Part shown: positions 44,606 through 54,951 of the stretch, piece after piece
How positions within the stretch are numbered: the stretch's first letter is position 1
Layout: every line of letters begins with the position of its first letter
The notes under the pieces: generated by a model
Told to the model about the DNA's origin: nothing
The model's input: the letters and a program-made list of their open reading frames with translations, nothing else
The model's database searches: none
From: Bryobacterales bacterium
GTDB taxonomy: Bacteria > Acidobacteriota > Terriglobia > Bryobacterales > Bryobacteraceae
Length of the DNA stretch: 64,000 bases
Reading direction: 5' to 3'
Assembly: GCA_003167495.1 (NCBI GenBank)
Contig: PMSX01000096.1
Span: 35,444 to 99,443, forward strand
Position numbers and translations under genes: made by a program

Positions 44606-45583
44606 ATGAATAGAAAAAAGTTGGCGGTGGTTGCCTTGGCGGTTTGCGGCGCAGTGGGAGTGCGCGCGCAAGCGGTTGGGAGTGCCGCCAGCCAAGCGCC
44701 CGAACCGGGAGAAAGCACGGAGGTGTGGAGCAACAATTTGGGGTTCGAGCCGGTGGGTGTGGGAGATCTGGTCTATGTTTCAGTGACCGGATCGCCTGAA
44801 CTGTCGCGCAGTTCGCGAGTGACTGCTGACGGCAAACTCATGCTGCCGCTGTTGCGGGAGGGCGTGCCGGTGCGTGGATTGACGCCATCGCGAATTGCCG
44901 ACGCTGTGGCGGCCGCACTGGTGAAGGAAAAGGTTCTAGTGGATCCCATTGTGGCGGCAAGTGTTTTGGAGTATCGCAGCCGGCGTGTGAGTGTGGTCGG
45001 GGCGGTGCGAGTGCCGTGCAGTTTTCAAGCCGTCGGAGATTTGCGCCTGCTGGATGCAATTGCGCGAGCCCAAGGGACTTCGCCCGAGGCGGGACCGGAA
45101 GTGATTGTTTCTTTTCCGAGCGAAAAAGATGGCGAAAGGAGTCCGCTCCATGTTCCTATTCGCGCATTGCTCGCGGCCAGAGACCCATCTTTAAATATTG
45201 TTTTGAGCGGTGGGGAAGAAATACGAGTGCCCGAAGCGCAAAAACTGTTTATCGTCGGCAATGTGAAAATGCCCGGTTCGTACCCGCTAGCTGATCCGGA
45301 GGGCTCCACCGTTTTGAAGGCGCTGGCTTTGTCTCAGGGGTCTTTGCCATTCACTGCGAAGCGCGCCTACATATACCGCTTGATAGCAGATTCAGGTAAG
45401 CGGCAGGAGATTCCCGTCGAGCTGCGGGAGATCCTCCATCGCAAAAGGCCGGATGTTCCGCTGCAAGCGAACGACATTCTGTATGTTCCAGATAATCCAA
45501 AAACGCGGCTGACTGCGGCTACGCTCGATCGCATGGCGGGCTTTGGCTCGTCGGTAGGTACCGGTCTGGTTATATGGCATTGA
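44606..45583 (+). CDS. Wza-like polysaccharide export protein
   Basis: This 325-residue protein has a signal peptide ending near RAQA, a Poly_export domain (VGVGDLVYVSVTGSPELSRS, VTADGKLMLPLL, GLTPSRIADAVAAAL) and SLBB-like segments (VSVVGAVRVPCSFQAVGDLR, KLFIVGNVKMPGSYPL). No good lipobox is visible, unlike classical Wza. It forms the periplasmic/outer-membrane export channel with the BY-kinase encoded next. Confidence 0.9.
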   Translation: MNRKKLAVVALAVCGAVGVRAQAVGSAASQAPEPGESTEVWSNNLGFEPVGVGDLVYVSVTGSPELSRSSRVTADGKLMLPLLREGVPVRGLTPSRIADAVAAALVKEKVLVDPIVAASVLEYRSRRVSVVGAVRVPCSFQAVGDLRLLDAIARAQGTSPEAGPEVIVSFPSEKDGERSPLHVPIRALLAARDPSLNIVLSGGEEIRVPEAQKLFIVGNVKMPGSYPLADPEGSTVLKALALSQGSLPFTAKRAYIYRLIADSGKRQEIPVELREILHRKRPDVPLQANDILYVPDNPKTRLTAATLDRMAGFGSSVGTGLVIWH

Positions 45584-45607
45584 GAGAGCGCAGAAGAAGG
45601 AAAAGAA

Positions 45608-47860
45608 ATGCTAGATCGTTCTCCTGAAGTACCGCGGATTGCGGGGGCACAATCGCCAGCGCGAAGCGCGCCTCCCGGCTTGCCGGTCTCGCAACATATC
45701 GGGCCCTATGCGGCAGGTATGGTTCCGGCGGATACAAACGCATTGTTGGGCCAGCTTGGAAAGATTCTCTACAAGCATCGCTGGAAACTCATCCACTTTG
45801 TCGTGATCGCGATGCTGCTCGCCCTGGCTCTGCAGTTCGCGTTTCCGCGTTTATATTCCGCCACAGCGGTATTGCGCCTCGACCGCCATTCGACCGGGGG
45901 TGCCGTTGGCCAGGAAGCTTCGCAGGTTTCAGCCATCAACGACATGGATGAAATTATAACGACGGACATGGAAATAGCGCAGACGGACCCTGTACTGCGT
46001 CCGGTGGCCGAAAAATATCATCTCATCGATTACGACAAACCCTCGGGCTTTTGGGTGCGCTGGTTCGGAGGGAAGCCAGATGTGTCGGCCGCGCAACGCG
46101 CCAAGGCCTCGCCGGTTGCTTTGAAAGGCTTGAACCTCAGCCGGCCGGCCGGCACCTATCTGGTTCGCGTGACCTACCGAGCGTGGAGAAATCCACAGTT
46201 GGCGGCCGACGTGGCGAATGGTGTTGCCGAGTCCCTCATCAGACAGGTTCAAGAATCGTTAGATCAGTCGTACAATAATTTGTCGAGTGCCATCCGGCGA
46301 GATATGGAGCAACTGCGTTCGAAGATGGATATCTCACAGCAACGGCTGACTCAGTATGAAAAAGAACTCAATACGGTGGACCCCGAGCAGCATTCCACCG
46401 TACTGACAACGCGCCTAACCCAATTGCTTACCGAATACACGGCAGCCCAAGCGGACAGGCTGCACAAGCAGGCAATCTTCGAAGGCATCAGCAAATCTCC
46501 CACGCTGGCTGAGGCGCAAGCAATGGAGGCCGGCGGCCAGCGCTTGAGCTTGTTGGACGATTCGCTGGGGCGCTTGGCAATTGCGCGCCAGCAGTTTGCG
46601 GCTGCACAGTCACACTATGGCGAAAACCATCCTGAATTCCGCAAAGCGCAGCAGCAACTTGAGGAAGCCGAAGCGCAGGTGGACAGCGCGCGTTTGGCGA
46701 CCAACGATAGAGCCGCAGCCGAATACCGTCAAGCGCTGGGTCGGGAGTTGTTGCTCAAACGTCAATTCGAGGCAACGAAGGCGGAGGTAGACGGACTAAA
46801 GTCTCACGCTCTTGAGTATTCGCAGTTGAAGACAGAAGCTGAAAACGACCGCCGACTGTATTCGGATCTGGAAGCGCGTACGCGCGAGGCGGACGTAAAC
46901 CGGCAGTTCCGCGACGCGACGATCCAGTTTGTGGCGCCAGCACTACCGCCTGCGCAGGCAATTTTTCCCAGGCTAATCATCAATCTACCCATCGCTCTGG
47001 TGCTAGCGCTGGTTTTGGGAGTTTTGGGGGTGATAGCCGCCGATGCCTTGGATACGACGTTTTCGGATGCGGGCGAGGTATCTGCGCGCATGCGTCTGGA
47101 AGTCATGGGCACCCTGCCGAACGCCCGGCGTTTGGGCGTGAAAGGGGAAGACCAGGCCAACCCTCTCCAAGGTGTTTTGGGTCGCTCCGCCGAAATGAGC
47201 ATGCGTTACGAAGAGGCCATTCGCATGCTGCGCAGTGCCCTCACTCTGGTAAGTGCCAACCATGCGCTGGGGACGTTGCTCATTACTAGTCCAGGTTCGG
47301 GGGAAGGGAAATCAACGACAGCGGCTCATCTGGGGGTGGCGTGCGCCCAGGCCGGGAGGAAAGTGCTACTCATCGACGCCGACCTCCGTCGTCCCGAGCT
47401 CCATAAGAAATTCGACATTGCGCGAAAGATTGGTCTGGCGGATGTGCTCGCCCACCGCATTCTACCCGTCGACGTAATTGTAGAAGTGGATACCCCAGGG
47501 CTGTTTCTCATGCCGGCTGGGCCACCTATGCTGAATGCCGCGGACTTAATCAGTTTGGGATTTGCAAGTGTGTTGAATCAGGTGTCGCGCAACTTTGACC
47601 TGGTGATTGTGGATGCGCCTCCCATGCTGGGAGTGTCGGAGACGCAGGAGATCGCCACGATCGTGGATGGCGTTTTGGTAGTTACAAAAGCAGACAGCAC
47701 CTCCGCCAAGGCGTTGGGTGAGACCTTGGACGCGTTGAGCCGCAGCCGGGCTAACGTTCTAGGCGTTGTGATGAATCAGGTGAAGTTATCGAGTCTGAAG
47801 GGATTCGGCTACTATAACCGCCAGCAACAAGAGGATGAGAAGGCCGGCGCACAGTCGTAG
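45608..47860 (+). CDS. Wzz/BY-kinase chain-length regulator and tyrosine autokinase
   Basis: A 750-residue Wzc-type protein: N-terminal Wzz domain between two membrane helices (LIHFVVIAMLLALALQFAF and IINLPIALVLALVLGVLGVI) with a coiled-coil periplasmic part, then a cytosolic kinase with Walker A SPGSGEGKST, Walker A' LLIDADLRRP and Walker B DLVIVDAPP. The C-terminal tyrosine cluster is short (GFGYYNRQQQ). It controls polymer length and export. Confidence 0.93.
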   Translation: MLDRSPEVPRIAGAQSPARSAPPGLPVSQHIGPYAAGMVPADTNALLGQLGKILYKHRWKLIHFVVIAMLLALALQFAFPRLYSATAVLRLDRHSTGGAVGQEASQVSAINDMDEIITTDMEIAQTDPVLRPVAEKYHLIDYDKPSGFWVRWFGGKPDVSAAQRAKASPVALKGLNLSRPAGTYLVRVTYRAWRNPQLAADVANGVAESLIRQVQESLDQSYNNLSSAIRRDMEQLRSKMDISQQRLTQYEKELNTVDPEQHSTVLTTRLTQLLTEYTAAQADRLHKQAIFEGISKSPTLAEAQAMEAGGQRLSLLDDSLGRLAIARQQFAAAQSHYGENHPEFRKAQQQLEEAEAQVDSARLATNDRAAAEYRQALGRELLLKRQFEATKAEVDGLKSHALEYSQLKTEAENDRRLYSDLEARTREADVNRQFRDATIQFVAPALPPAQAIFPRLIINLPIALVLALVLGVLGVIAADALDTTFSDAGEVSARMRLEVMGTLPNARRLGVKGEDQANPLQGVLGRSAEMSMRYEEAIRMLRSALTLVSANHALGTLLITSPGSGEGKSTTAAHLGVACAQAGRKVLLIDADLRRPELHKKFDIARKIGLADVLAHRILPVDVIVEVDTPGLFLMPAGPPMLNAADLISLGFASVLNQVSRNFDLVIVDAPPMLGVSETQEIATIVDGVLVVTKADSTSAKALGETLDALSRSRANVLGVVMNQVKLSSLKGFGYYNRQQQEDEKAGAQS

Positions 47861-47877
47861 GTGGATCTTAGAGACGT

Positions 47878-49227
47878 ATGAATCTGAAAGTGCTCTTAAC
47901 ACGATTGGTGGGAGGTGGGGGTTTACTTGCCTTGCTCACACTCGCCACCAGCGGATTATTTAAGATAGCCGCTTTTGCGCGTGAGGCCTTCATTGCCTCC
48001 CACTTTGGCCTTTCCAGCTTTACAGACGCTTATTTCGCGTTTCAACAATTCCCACTCATATTGTGCGCGTTCATGTTTGGCGCGTTTTCGTTGGCCTTCA
48101 CTCCGGCTTACGCGGCCGAGAAGCGCGAACGGCGGCAAGTGACGTGGCTGCCTGGCTTGCTGTTCTACGGGAGCATGCTCGGCATCCTTCTCACACTGGC
48201 GACAGTCGTCTTAACGCCTTGGCTGTTGCCTCTGTTTACCAGCACTCCCACAGCGCATGGCGCCGGCACAGTGATCATTTTAAGTTGTACCTTTTTGCCT
48301 GTGATCTGGCTCGGGATTTGGGCAGGTACGACAATTGCGAACGGTAACAATGTGTGGGCGATGTTCATGGCTGGCTTGCCCTACCTCAGTATGACCGTTT
48401 TGCTCATCGGTCTCTATGCGCTCGGCAGGCTGGATGCCCTGAGTTTGCCACTTTCTTTTTTGGCGGGATTCGGTGTCGTTGGCGCCTATACGTTCGTACG
48501 GATCTTGGCTACAGAATGTCCGAAAATGGATCTGCGCGCAATGCTCGAAACATGGAGAATGCCGGTATTCCGTCGCTTTCTTCGGCAGTTGACGGGGTCG
48601 TCGATTGAGAATCTGGGTTATTCAGCCAATCAATTGCTTTTAGTTTTCTTTCTTGCGAAAGCCGGCACTGGAGCCGTATCGGCCAACACCTGTGCTATGC
48701 GCGTGGGCATGCTTGGCTTCACTCTCTTGGGGCAACCTCTCGCGCAATTGATGCAATCCAAGCTATGCTCGGCGCGCCCCGACGCGCTAGCCGAAGTGTT
48801 TAAGAAGTGGCTGCTGGCTATAGGCAGCGTAGTGCTCGCTTTTGCCGCCGTGCTGTACTTGGCTCGCGAGCCCATTGTCAGCCTTGTTTACCTGCACGGC
48901 AAATTTTCGCTGGTGGAATTGAAGCGCGTGATCGAGATCGTGCCTGCGTGGGTTGCCTACTTCGTCGTATCGTCGCTAAACGCAATGGTGGCGCGGTATT
49001 TATTCGCTACCGCGCAAGGCAGCGTCTACGTGCGGCGGCAGCTCTTTGGCTACTTGGCAGCCAACGCGATTCGATTCGCGTTTTGGGAACGGCTCAGTGC
49101 CCCAATGGTGATCTGGTGCTCTGTCATTGCCGAGGGATGCGCATTGCTGTTGAGTTTGCGTAGCTGCTTTGCACCAACAGAGACCGGTTTGCTAAAGCCC
49201 GAAATGGCCGGCGTACAGGAGGCATAA
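47878..49227 (+). CDS. MurJ-like lipid II/oligosaccharide flippase (MOP superfamily)
   Basis: A 449-residue membrane protein with 12 or more helices and the MurJ-type start TSGLFKIAAFAREAFIASHF GLSSFTDAYFAFQQFPLIL and FGAFSLAFTPAYAAEKRERR. Locus position between the BY-kinase and a GT4 suggests it flips the lipid-linked repeat unit rather than the housekeeping lipid II. Short for MurJ (about 510). Confidence 0.85.
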   Translation: MNLKVLLTRLVGGGGLLALLTLATSGLFKIAAFAREAFIASHFGLSSFTDAYFAFQQFPLILCAFMFGAFSLAFTPAYAAEKRERRQVTWLPGLLFYGSMLGILLTLATVVLTPWLLPLFTSTPTAHGAGTVIILSCTFLPVIWLGIWAGTTIANGNNVWAMFMAGLPYLSMTVLLIGLYALGRLDALSLPLSFLAGFGVVGAYTFVRILATECPKMDLRAMLETWRMPVFRRFLRQLTGSSIENLGYSANQLLLVFFLAKAGTGAVSANTCAMRVGMLGFTLLGQPLAQLMQSKLCSARPDALAEVFKKWLLAIGSVVLAFAAVLYLAREPIVSLVYLHGKFSLVELKRVIEIVPAWVAYFVVSSLNAMVARYLFATAQGSVYVRRQLFGYLAANAIRFAFWERLSAPMVIWCSVIAEGCALLLSLRSCFAPTETGLLKPEMAGVQEA

Positions 49228-49231
49228 ATCT

Positions 49232-50503
49232 GTGAGGCAACAGAAAGAGCAAGATCTCGCAGATTCGAGCGGCGGCCGGAGAGTCGTAGTGCACACACCC
49301 GAGCCTGGAGTGGCGGGCCAGTATGTAGCTCAGTTTGTGAGATCTCTCGCGGCTCAGGGGACACGGGCCGCGTTGTTTTGCCCCAGTAATTTCTCTTATG
49401 CCGAAGAAGTGGCGGCGAGCGGCGTAGAGATCGTTCATGCCCCCGCGCGCGAAGTGGGGCAAGCGCCCTTGTGGCGCCGGTTGTATCGCAACATTGTGTT
49501 TGCCGGGAAGGCGTCGGCAAAGTTCTGGGCCACTGTCAGGCCAGGCGACATCGTTCATTTTCAGTTCGCGCTGCATCTGGGGCTGGGACTTCCATTCTTC
49601 TTCGCGGCGCGAATGAAACGCGCGTTCGTTGTTCTCACGGTGCACGATCCGCTGCCGCACCGTTGGAAACTCCCGCCGCCTTTGCGCTGGGTTGAGGCGG
49701 CTTTACTAAGCATTGGGTATTCGTTGTGTGATCGCCTTGTTAGCCACAATGAGGCGGGCCGTCGAATTCTGGTGGAGCGATTCCACATGGAGTCGAGTAT
49801 GATTTCAGTAATACCGCATGGCCCTTTGAATTTGGCGTCCACTCCAACGTTTCCCGAACGCACGCCGGGCGGCGCTGGACCTTTGCGGCTACTTGCCTTC
49901 GGAACGATCCGTGAAAACAAGGGATTGCATCTGTCCATTGCCGCCGTTCAGCGCCTCCGGCGGCCGCCGCTCAATCGCCTTGTTTGTTTGACTATCGCCG
50001 GCACTCTGCACAATGCGATGGAAAAAAATTATTGGGAGAGATGTAAACGCCTGATTCAGGAGCAGCCGACCGGAATAGAAGTGGTCGAAAGACCGATAGA
50101 CGACGCGGAGATTCGCCCACTCTTTGCTAGGCATAATGCGGTCTTGTTGCCCTATGTCCAATTCTTCTCCGACAGCGGGGTTGCGATGCTTGCCCTCACG
50201 CAGCGACGCCCGATCCTGGCGACGGATGCTGGTGGCTTGGGTGAATTGTTGCGCGCTGCCGATTGCGGCATTTTAATTGAAGCCGCCACCGTGGATGCTG
50301 TCGTCGCGGGCATTGAAATAGCCAGGTTGGCGCCAACGGAGTGGCTTGTGCAAAAGGGCGTCAACGGCCACAACTACGCAGTGAGTGGTCGTTCGTGGAC
50401 CACCGTTGCCGAACAGACGCAAAATATGTACGACGGATTGCTCAAAGGCTTATCCAGTGAAGTGGTCCGGGAGACTATAGCTCCCATGGGAGTTGTGCGA
50501 TGA
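49232..50503 (+). CDS. Glycosyltransferase family 4-like
   Basis: A 423-residue GT-B protein starting at GTG 49232. Features: VVVHTPEPGVAGQYVAQFVR, DIVHFQFALHLGLGLPFFF, VLTVHDPLPHRWKLP, LRLLAFGTIRENKGLHLSIA and RPILATDAGGLGELL. It starts four bases after the flippase stop and overlaps the next gene as ATGA, so it is translationally coupled. It likely adds a sugar to the repeat unit. Confidence 0.85.
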   Translation: MRQQKEQDLADSSGGRRVVVHTPEPGVAGQYVAQFVRSLAAQGTRAALFCPSNFSYAEEVAASGVEIVHAPAREVGQAPLWRRLYRNIVFAGKASAKFWATVRPGDIVHFQFALHLGLGLPFFFAARMKRAFVVLTVHDPLPHRWKLPPPLRWVEAALLSIGYSLCDRLVSHNEAGRRILVERFHMESSMISVIPHGPLNLASTPTFPERTPGGAGPLRLLAFGTIRENKGLHLSIAAVQRLRRPPLNRLVCLTIAGTLHNAMEKNYWERCKRLIQEQPTGIEVVERPIDDAEIRPLFARHNAVLLPYVQFFSDSGVAMLALTQRRPILATDAGGLGELLRAADCGILIEAATVDAVVAGIEIARLAPTEWLVQKGVNGHNYAVSGRSWTTVAEQTQNMYDGLLKGLSSEVVRETIAPMGVVR

Positions 50504-51843
50504 GTCACGGCTCCGTTATCCACGGACCGGCGCAGTGGCCGGCCCTTCGCTTCGAAGCTGGGCCAAAATTTTCGGCGCTGTTCTTTTCAGGCTTGTTGGG
50601 CGGGGCGATCCCGCTGATTCTCGCGCTCTATTGGATCGGCTATTGGCTGGCGCCCGATTCGGTGGGTCCGCTTCTACGCGTTTCAGTTGTCGGGTGTGCG
50701 GTGCTTCTGGGCTTGTTTTGGTATCGCGCTCCGCTGACCCACGCCGAAATTCTGTTGTTCCGAATATTGGCAATGGCTGCTGTGGCATGGTTTGTCCCTA
50801 CATTCCTGGCGGCCGATCCGTCACATGCGCTTGCCGTCTGGCTGAAACTAATTCTTCTTTTTGCTTTTTGCTGTTTTTCAGCTCGGGGCTTGCGGCATCC
50901 TCCCACTGCGCAGGTGTTTGGACTAGCCTCGATCGCCGGCGGAGTAATTCTCGTTGTTTTCATTTTGTTCATCTTCGTGAGGACTGAAGGCTTCGTCATC
51001 CCCACGTTCAAGGCGGCGCGTGAGTTCAAAGGAGTTGTCGGGCTCGAAAATGTATCACTCAATTCCATTGCGTTTGGGGCAGTATTTAGCTATTTAATAG
51101 GCCTCTGTCTGGTGCGGAAGAGCCGTGTGCTGATTTTAATGGGTATTCCTCTTCTTGCGATTTCGACGATTTTTACCGGTTCGCGCGCGCCCCTGACTAT
51201 TTTCGGGGGCAGTGTCTTGCTCTTGCTTACTGTGAACGGATTGAGGACTAAGTCCCCTTGGTTACGAATCACAACCTGGCTGCTGGTGGCAGGTGCCGTG
51301 CTGGGCTTGGCACTCATTGCGTCAATCACTTCCGATAAAGATTTCAGGCACGCTACGGAAGGCCGCTCTCATTTGTGGTTAGTGGGTCTTCAGAAATTCG
51401 TGGAACGGCCCCTGTTTGGATATGGCTATGAATCGTGGCGAGACGATCTGGTGTCACGGCTTCCGGGCGAACAACGCGACCTGACTTTCGAAGTTGCGAG
51501 TAAACTGGGAGCCGGCTACCACAACGAATACGTCAGTGTTTTGGCAGAGGAAGGGCTCATCGGCGCTTTTGGGGCCGCGCTCATTATATGGCTTTTACTT
51601 CGCTCAAGTTGGCTCTTGGCATTTCGCCGCTGGGCTACCGTCCACTCACAAGAGTGGCCGCTGTTTGCCGTCATCTTTCTTTTGCTGCGAGCTAATTTCG
51701 AAATACCGGGGCTGTTTGGCTATGCGCACGACCCCGCCGACTATCTCGCTTATCTCCTTTTGGCCGTTGTTTTGAGTAAGTTCTCCATGGAAGAAGACTA
51801 CGCTCGTCTGCTAGCGCACCGTGGAACCGGCAGCGGATCATGA
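50500..51843 (+). CDS. O-antigen ligase/polymerase-like membrane protein (Wzy_C)
   Basis: A 447-residue protein with about ten helices and a periplasmic loop carrying RSHLWLVGLQKFVERPLFGY and AGYHNEYVSVLAEEGLIGAF, the Wzy_C/O-antigen ligase signature. It polymerises or transfers the flipped repeat units. Overlaps both neighbours by ATGA. Confidence 0.88.
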   Translation: MSHGSVIHGPAQWPALRFEAGPKFSALFFSGLLGGAIPLILALYWIGYWLAPDSVGPLLRVSVVGCAVLLGLFWYRAPLTHAEILLFRILAMAAVAWFVPTFLAADPSHALAVWLKLILLFAFCCFSARGLRHPPTAQVFGLASIAGGVILVVFILFIFVRTEGFVIPTFKAAREFKGVVGLENVSLNSIAFGAVFSYLIGLCLVRKSRVLILMGIPLLAISTIFTGSRAPLTIFGGSVLLLLTVNGLRTKSPWLRITTWLLVAGAVLGLALIASITSDKDFRHATEGRSHLWLVGLQKFVERPLFGYGYESWRDDLVSRLPGEQRDLTFEVASKLGAGYHNEYVSVLAEEGLIGAFGAALIIWLLLRSSWLLAFRRWATVHSQEWPLFAVIFLLLRANFEIPGLFGYAHDPADYLAYLLLAVVLSKFSMEEDYARLLAHRGTGSGS

Positions 51844-53060
51844 AAGTGCAGTCGTTAGAAGGAGCAGTTGCGGCAACAGTGGCTGAACCCAATGTTCACT
51901 CTCGCCCTGGCCGGGTGATGATGGTATCCACTGCGCTCGGTGTGGGAGGCGGGGCCGAGGAGCAGGTCATGCTTCTGAGTCTCGGTCTCAGGGCGCGCGG
52001 CTGGGAGGTGAGGATTGTTTCGCTGGTGCCGCTCATCCCAGTGTCCGCCGAACTCGAGGCGTCCGATATCCAATTAGCTTCTCTTGGCATGAAACGTGGC
52101 ATTCCCGACCCGCGTGCGATGCTGAGCCTTATCAAGGAACTCCGCGGTTTTCAGCCGGATATTGTCCATTGCCACATGCCGCAAGCCAATCTGCTAGCGC
52201 GCGCCGTTCGACCCTTTCAACCTTTCCCGGTATTGATCAGCACGCTGCACAATTTGACCATGGAACGGGTCAACGGCAGCTCCGGACGTTTTTTGGAACT
52301 TGCCCACCGCTGGACCGACCGCTTTAGCGACTTGACCACTGCCATTTGCAATGCTGCCGTAAACAACTATGTGCAACGCGGCTCCGTGCCAGCTGAGAAG
52401 ATTGCCGTCTTTTATAACGGCGTGAATACTCTCGATTTTCAAGCTGACGCCGAGCTACGACAAGAAGGCCGGCGAACTCTTGGCCTCGAGGGAGAGTTTG
52501 CGTGGCTCGCCATTGGGCGTTTCGAACGCGCCAAAGATTTTCCTAACCTGATTCAGGCTTTCAAAATAGTTGTCGAACAAGCCCAGCAAGAGGTGGTCCT
52601 ATTGATATGCGGCCGTGGGTCGCTTGAAAATGACATTCGCGCGCAGGTGCAAGCTTGCGGGATCGAAGAGCGAGTCAGATTCTTGGGAGTGCGTCGCGAT
52701 ATCCCCCGCGTGATGAACGCCGCCGATGGATTCGTTCTATCTTCCTATTTAGAGGGCTTGCCTATGGTGTTGCTGCAGGCTTCGTCGGTCGGCATGCCTA
52801 TAGTGACGACTGATGTGGGTGGAAATGCGGAAGTTGTCATAGAGGGCGCAAATGGTTTTGTTGTGCCAGCTAGGGATGATAGGGCTTTGGCGAGAGCAAT
52901 GCAGCGTGTCCTGAAGTTGCCGGACACTGAGCGCCTGCGAATGTCTGAGTTCGGCCGGCAGCTGGCACGCGAAAACTTTGAAATTGAACGCATTCTCGAT
53001 CGTTGGGAAGCGCTGTACCGTGAGCAAATGAGGAGAAAATCCGGGCGGCCGATCCACTAA
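51840..53060 (+). CDS. Glycosyltransferase family 4 (GT-B)
   Basis: A 406-residue GT4: MVSTALGVGGGAEEQVMLLS, IVHCHMPQANLLARAVRPFQ, IAVFYNGVN, WLAIGRFERAKDFPNLIQAF, VRFLGVRRDIPRVMNAADGF and LEGLPMVLLQASSVGMPIVT with the EX7E-like donor motif. ATG 51840 overlaps the polymerase stop. Third GT4 of the locus; donor unknown. Confidence 0.9.
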   Translation: MKVQSLEGAVAATVAEPNVHSRPGRVMMVSTALGVGGGAEEQVMLLSLGLRARGWEVRIVSLVPLIPVSAELEASDIQLASLGMKRGIPDPRAMLSLIKELRGFQPDIVHCHMPQANLLARAVRPFQPFPVLISTLHNLTMERVNGSSGRFLELAHRWTDRFSDLTTAICNAAVNNYVQRGSVPAEKIAVFYNGVNTLDFQADAELRQEGRRTLGLEGEFAWLAIGRFERAKDFPNLIQAFKIVVEQAQQEVVLLICGRGSLENDIRAQVQACGIEERVRFLGVRRDIPRVMNAADGFVLSSYLEGLPMVLLQASSVGMPIVTTDVGGNAEVVIEGANGFVVPARDDRALARAMQRVLKLPDTERLRMSEFGRQLARENFEIERILDRWEALYREQMRRKSGRPIH

Positions 53061-53073
53061 CGAGGAATGAGCC

Positions 53074-54933
53074 ATGGGAACCGACGGTCACACGATGAGC
53101 CAAATTCTGGGTAGCGTAGGGGATTTTGAGAGTGCTGCTCTTCGTATGCGGCCGACAGGCATCGGTGTGCTTTGGGCGCACGAACTGTTCGCTCGGCAAG
53201 CTGTAAAGACGCCCAGTGCGTTGGCGGTCTGCGACGAAAAGAAACAGCTGACGTTCGGCGAACTGGAACAGAGCGCCAATCGTCTGGCGCGCCATATCCA
53301 AATGCTTGGCGTGGGCGCCGAAACGCCAGTTGGCTTATACTTCGAGCGGTCCGTTGATTTCGTAGTGGGCGCACTGGCGGTGCTCAAGACTGGTGCCGCT
53401 TATGTTCCTCTGGATGCAGCGCATCCTCCCGCCCGCACTGACGGCATTCTGAAAGATGCCGGCGTTCCGGTCTTGCTCTCCCATAGGTGGATGGCGGCCA
53501 GTTTGGCGGGAGGCCCCTGGAAGACCGTCGATCTCGATATCGACGCTGCCGCCATTAGCGATCAGTCAGCCGAGCCGTTCGGGATCCCGGTGTTTGGCCA
53601 CCAACTCGCCTATATAGCGTACACATCGGGCTCCACCGGCCATCCCAAGGGTGTGGAAGTGACGCATGCCAATCTTCAGCATTTGATTAGCTGGCACCAG
53701 CGCGCTTTCGGCGTCAGTCCAAGTGACCGCGCTAGTCAGGTTTCCGCCCTCTCTTTCGATGCCGCTGTGTGGGAAATGTGGTGCCATTTGCCGGTGGGTG
53801 CCAGTCTGCATTTGATCGATGAAGCCAGCCGCCGCTCGCCCGAGGGATTGAAAGATTGGTTGGTGGCGCAAAAGATCACCATTGCCTTTGTTCCAACCAT
53901 CATGGCCGAGCATTTGATCACCTTCGATTGGCCAGACAATACGGCATTACGAACATTGCTCACCGGAGCAGATACGCTACACCGCTATCCAAAGGCGGGC
54001 CTGCCGTTTGTTTTGGTGAACAATTACGGTCCAACCGAATGCACTGTGCTGGTGACCTCCGGTCCTGTCTCAAGCGGCGCAGCCGAAGGCCAAATTCCTC
54101 CCATCGGTTGGCCCATTGATGACACGGAAATTTTGGTCATGGATGCGGAATTAAAGCCTGTTGCGCCTGGTGGCGATGGCGAAATCTGCGCAGCAGGCCC
54201 ACAAATCGCGCGCGGCTATCGCAATCTGCCGCGACTTACTGCCGAAAAGTTCGTTTCCGAGCCGGGAACGGGCAGGCGCATTTACCGCACGGGCGACCGT
54301 GGACGCCTGCTCGCCGACGGGCAGATTGCGTTCTTGGGCCGGCTCGACGATCAGATCAAGATTCGCGGCTTCCGCGTGGAGCCCGATGAGATTGTGGCAC
54401 TGTTGAACGCGCATGCGCAGATTCGCAACAGCGTGGTGGTGGCGTGCGGCGATAACGCGGACGAGAAATCGCTAGTAGCGTACATTTCTTCTGCCGCTGG
54501 GGCCGAACTGACGGCTTCCGCATTGCGGGAATATCTGCGCTCGCGTTTGCCAGACTACATGATTCCCTCTTCCTTCGTCGGACTACCTAGCTTGCCCCTC
54601 ACCACAACCGGAAAATGTGATAAACAATCGCTTCCTGCGCCGGCGCCCGGCAACCTTTTGCCCGAGTCTTCGGAGGCGCAGCCTGACAAACCGGGTGGCC
54701 AGACTGGCACCGAATCCCGCATCGCCCCAATGGTGAGCGCCTTAATGGATGGCCGTGCTATCAGCCGCGACGATAACATTTTTCTGGTGGGTGGCCACTC
54801 GATGTTGGCCGCTCAATTGCTTGCCCGCGTGCGCGAAAACTTCGGCATAACGTTGAACTTGCGCCAGCTTTTCGAGGCTCCCACTATCGCATCTTTGGCT
54901 GTGGCCGTCGATCAAAAACTGGCGACAAAGTAA
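53074..54933 (+). CDS. Stand-alone NRPS adenylation-thiolation protein
   Basis: A 619-residue protein with an adenylation domain followed by a peptidyl-carrier domain and no condensation or thioesterase domain. Core motifs: A3 YTSGSTGHPKG, A4 SFDAAVWEMW, A5 NNYGPTECTV, A7 YRTGDRG, A8 GRLDDQIKIRGFRVEP, A10 TTGKCDKQ. The carrier serine is S576 in GGHS. Aligning by eye to GrsA the substrate code is D-A-W-T-L-G-N-V, close to the leucine code DAWFLGNV, so a hydrophobic amino acid is likely. It loads an amino acid on its own carrier, and the P450 18 bases downstream may oxidise it. Confidence 0.9.
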   Translation: MGTDGHTMSQILGSVGDFESAALRMRPTGIGVLWAHELFARQAVKTPSALAVCDEKKQLTFGELEQSANRLARHIQMLGVGAETPVGLYFERSVDFVVGALAVLKTGAAYVPLDAAHPPARTDGILKDAGVPVLLSHRWMAASLAGGPWKTVDLDIDAAAISDQSAEPFGIPVFGHQLAYIAYTSGSTGHPKGVEVTHANLQHLISWHQRAFGVSPSDRASQVSALSFDAAVWEMWCHLPVGASLHLIDEASRRSPEGLKDWLVAQKITIAFVPTIMAEHLITFDWPDNTALRTLLTGADTLHRYPKAGLPFVLVNNYGPTECTVLVTSGPVSSGAAEGQIPPIGWPIDDTEILVMDAELKPVAPGGDGEICAAGPQIARGYRNLPRLTAEKFVSEPGTGRRIYRTGDRGRLLADGQIAFLGRLDDQIKIRGFRVEPDEIVALLNAHAQIRNSVVVACGDNADEKSLVAYISSAAGAELTASALREYLRSRLPDYMIPSSFVGLPSLPLTTTGKCDKQSLPAPAPGNLLPESSEAQPDKPGGQTGTESRIAPMVSALMDGRAISRDDNIFLVGGHSMLAAQLLARVRENFGITLNLRQLFEAPTIASLAVAVDQKLATK

Positions 54934-54951
54934 ATTAGTAAGTGAACCCGA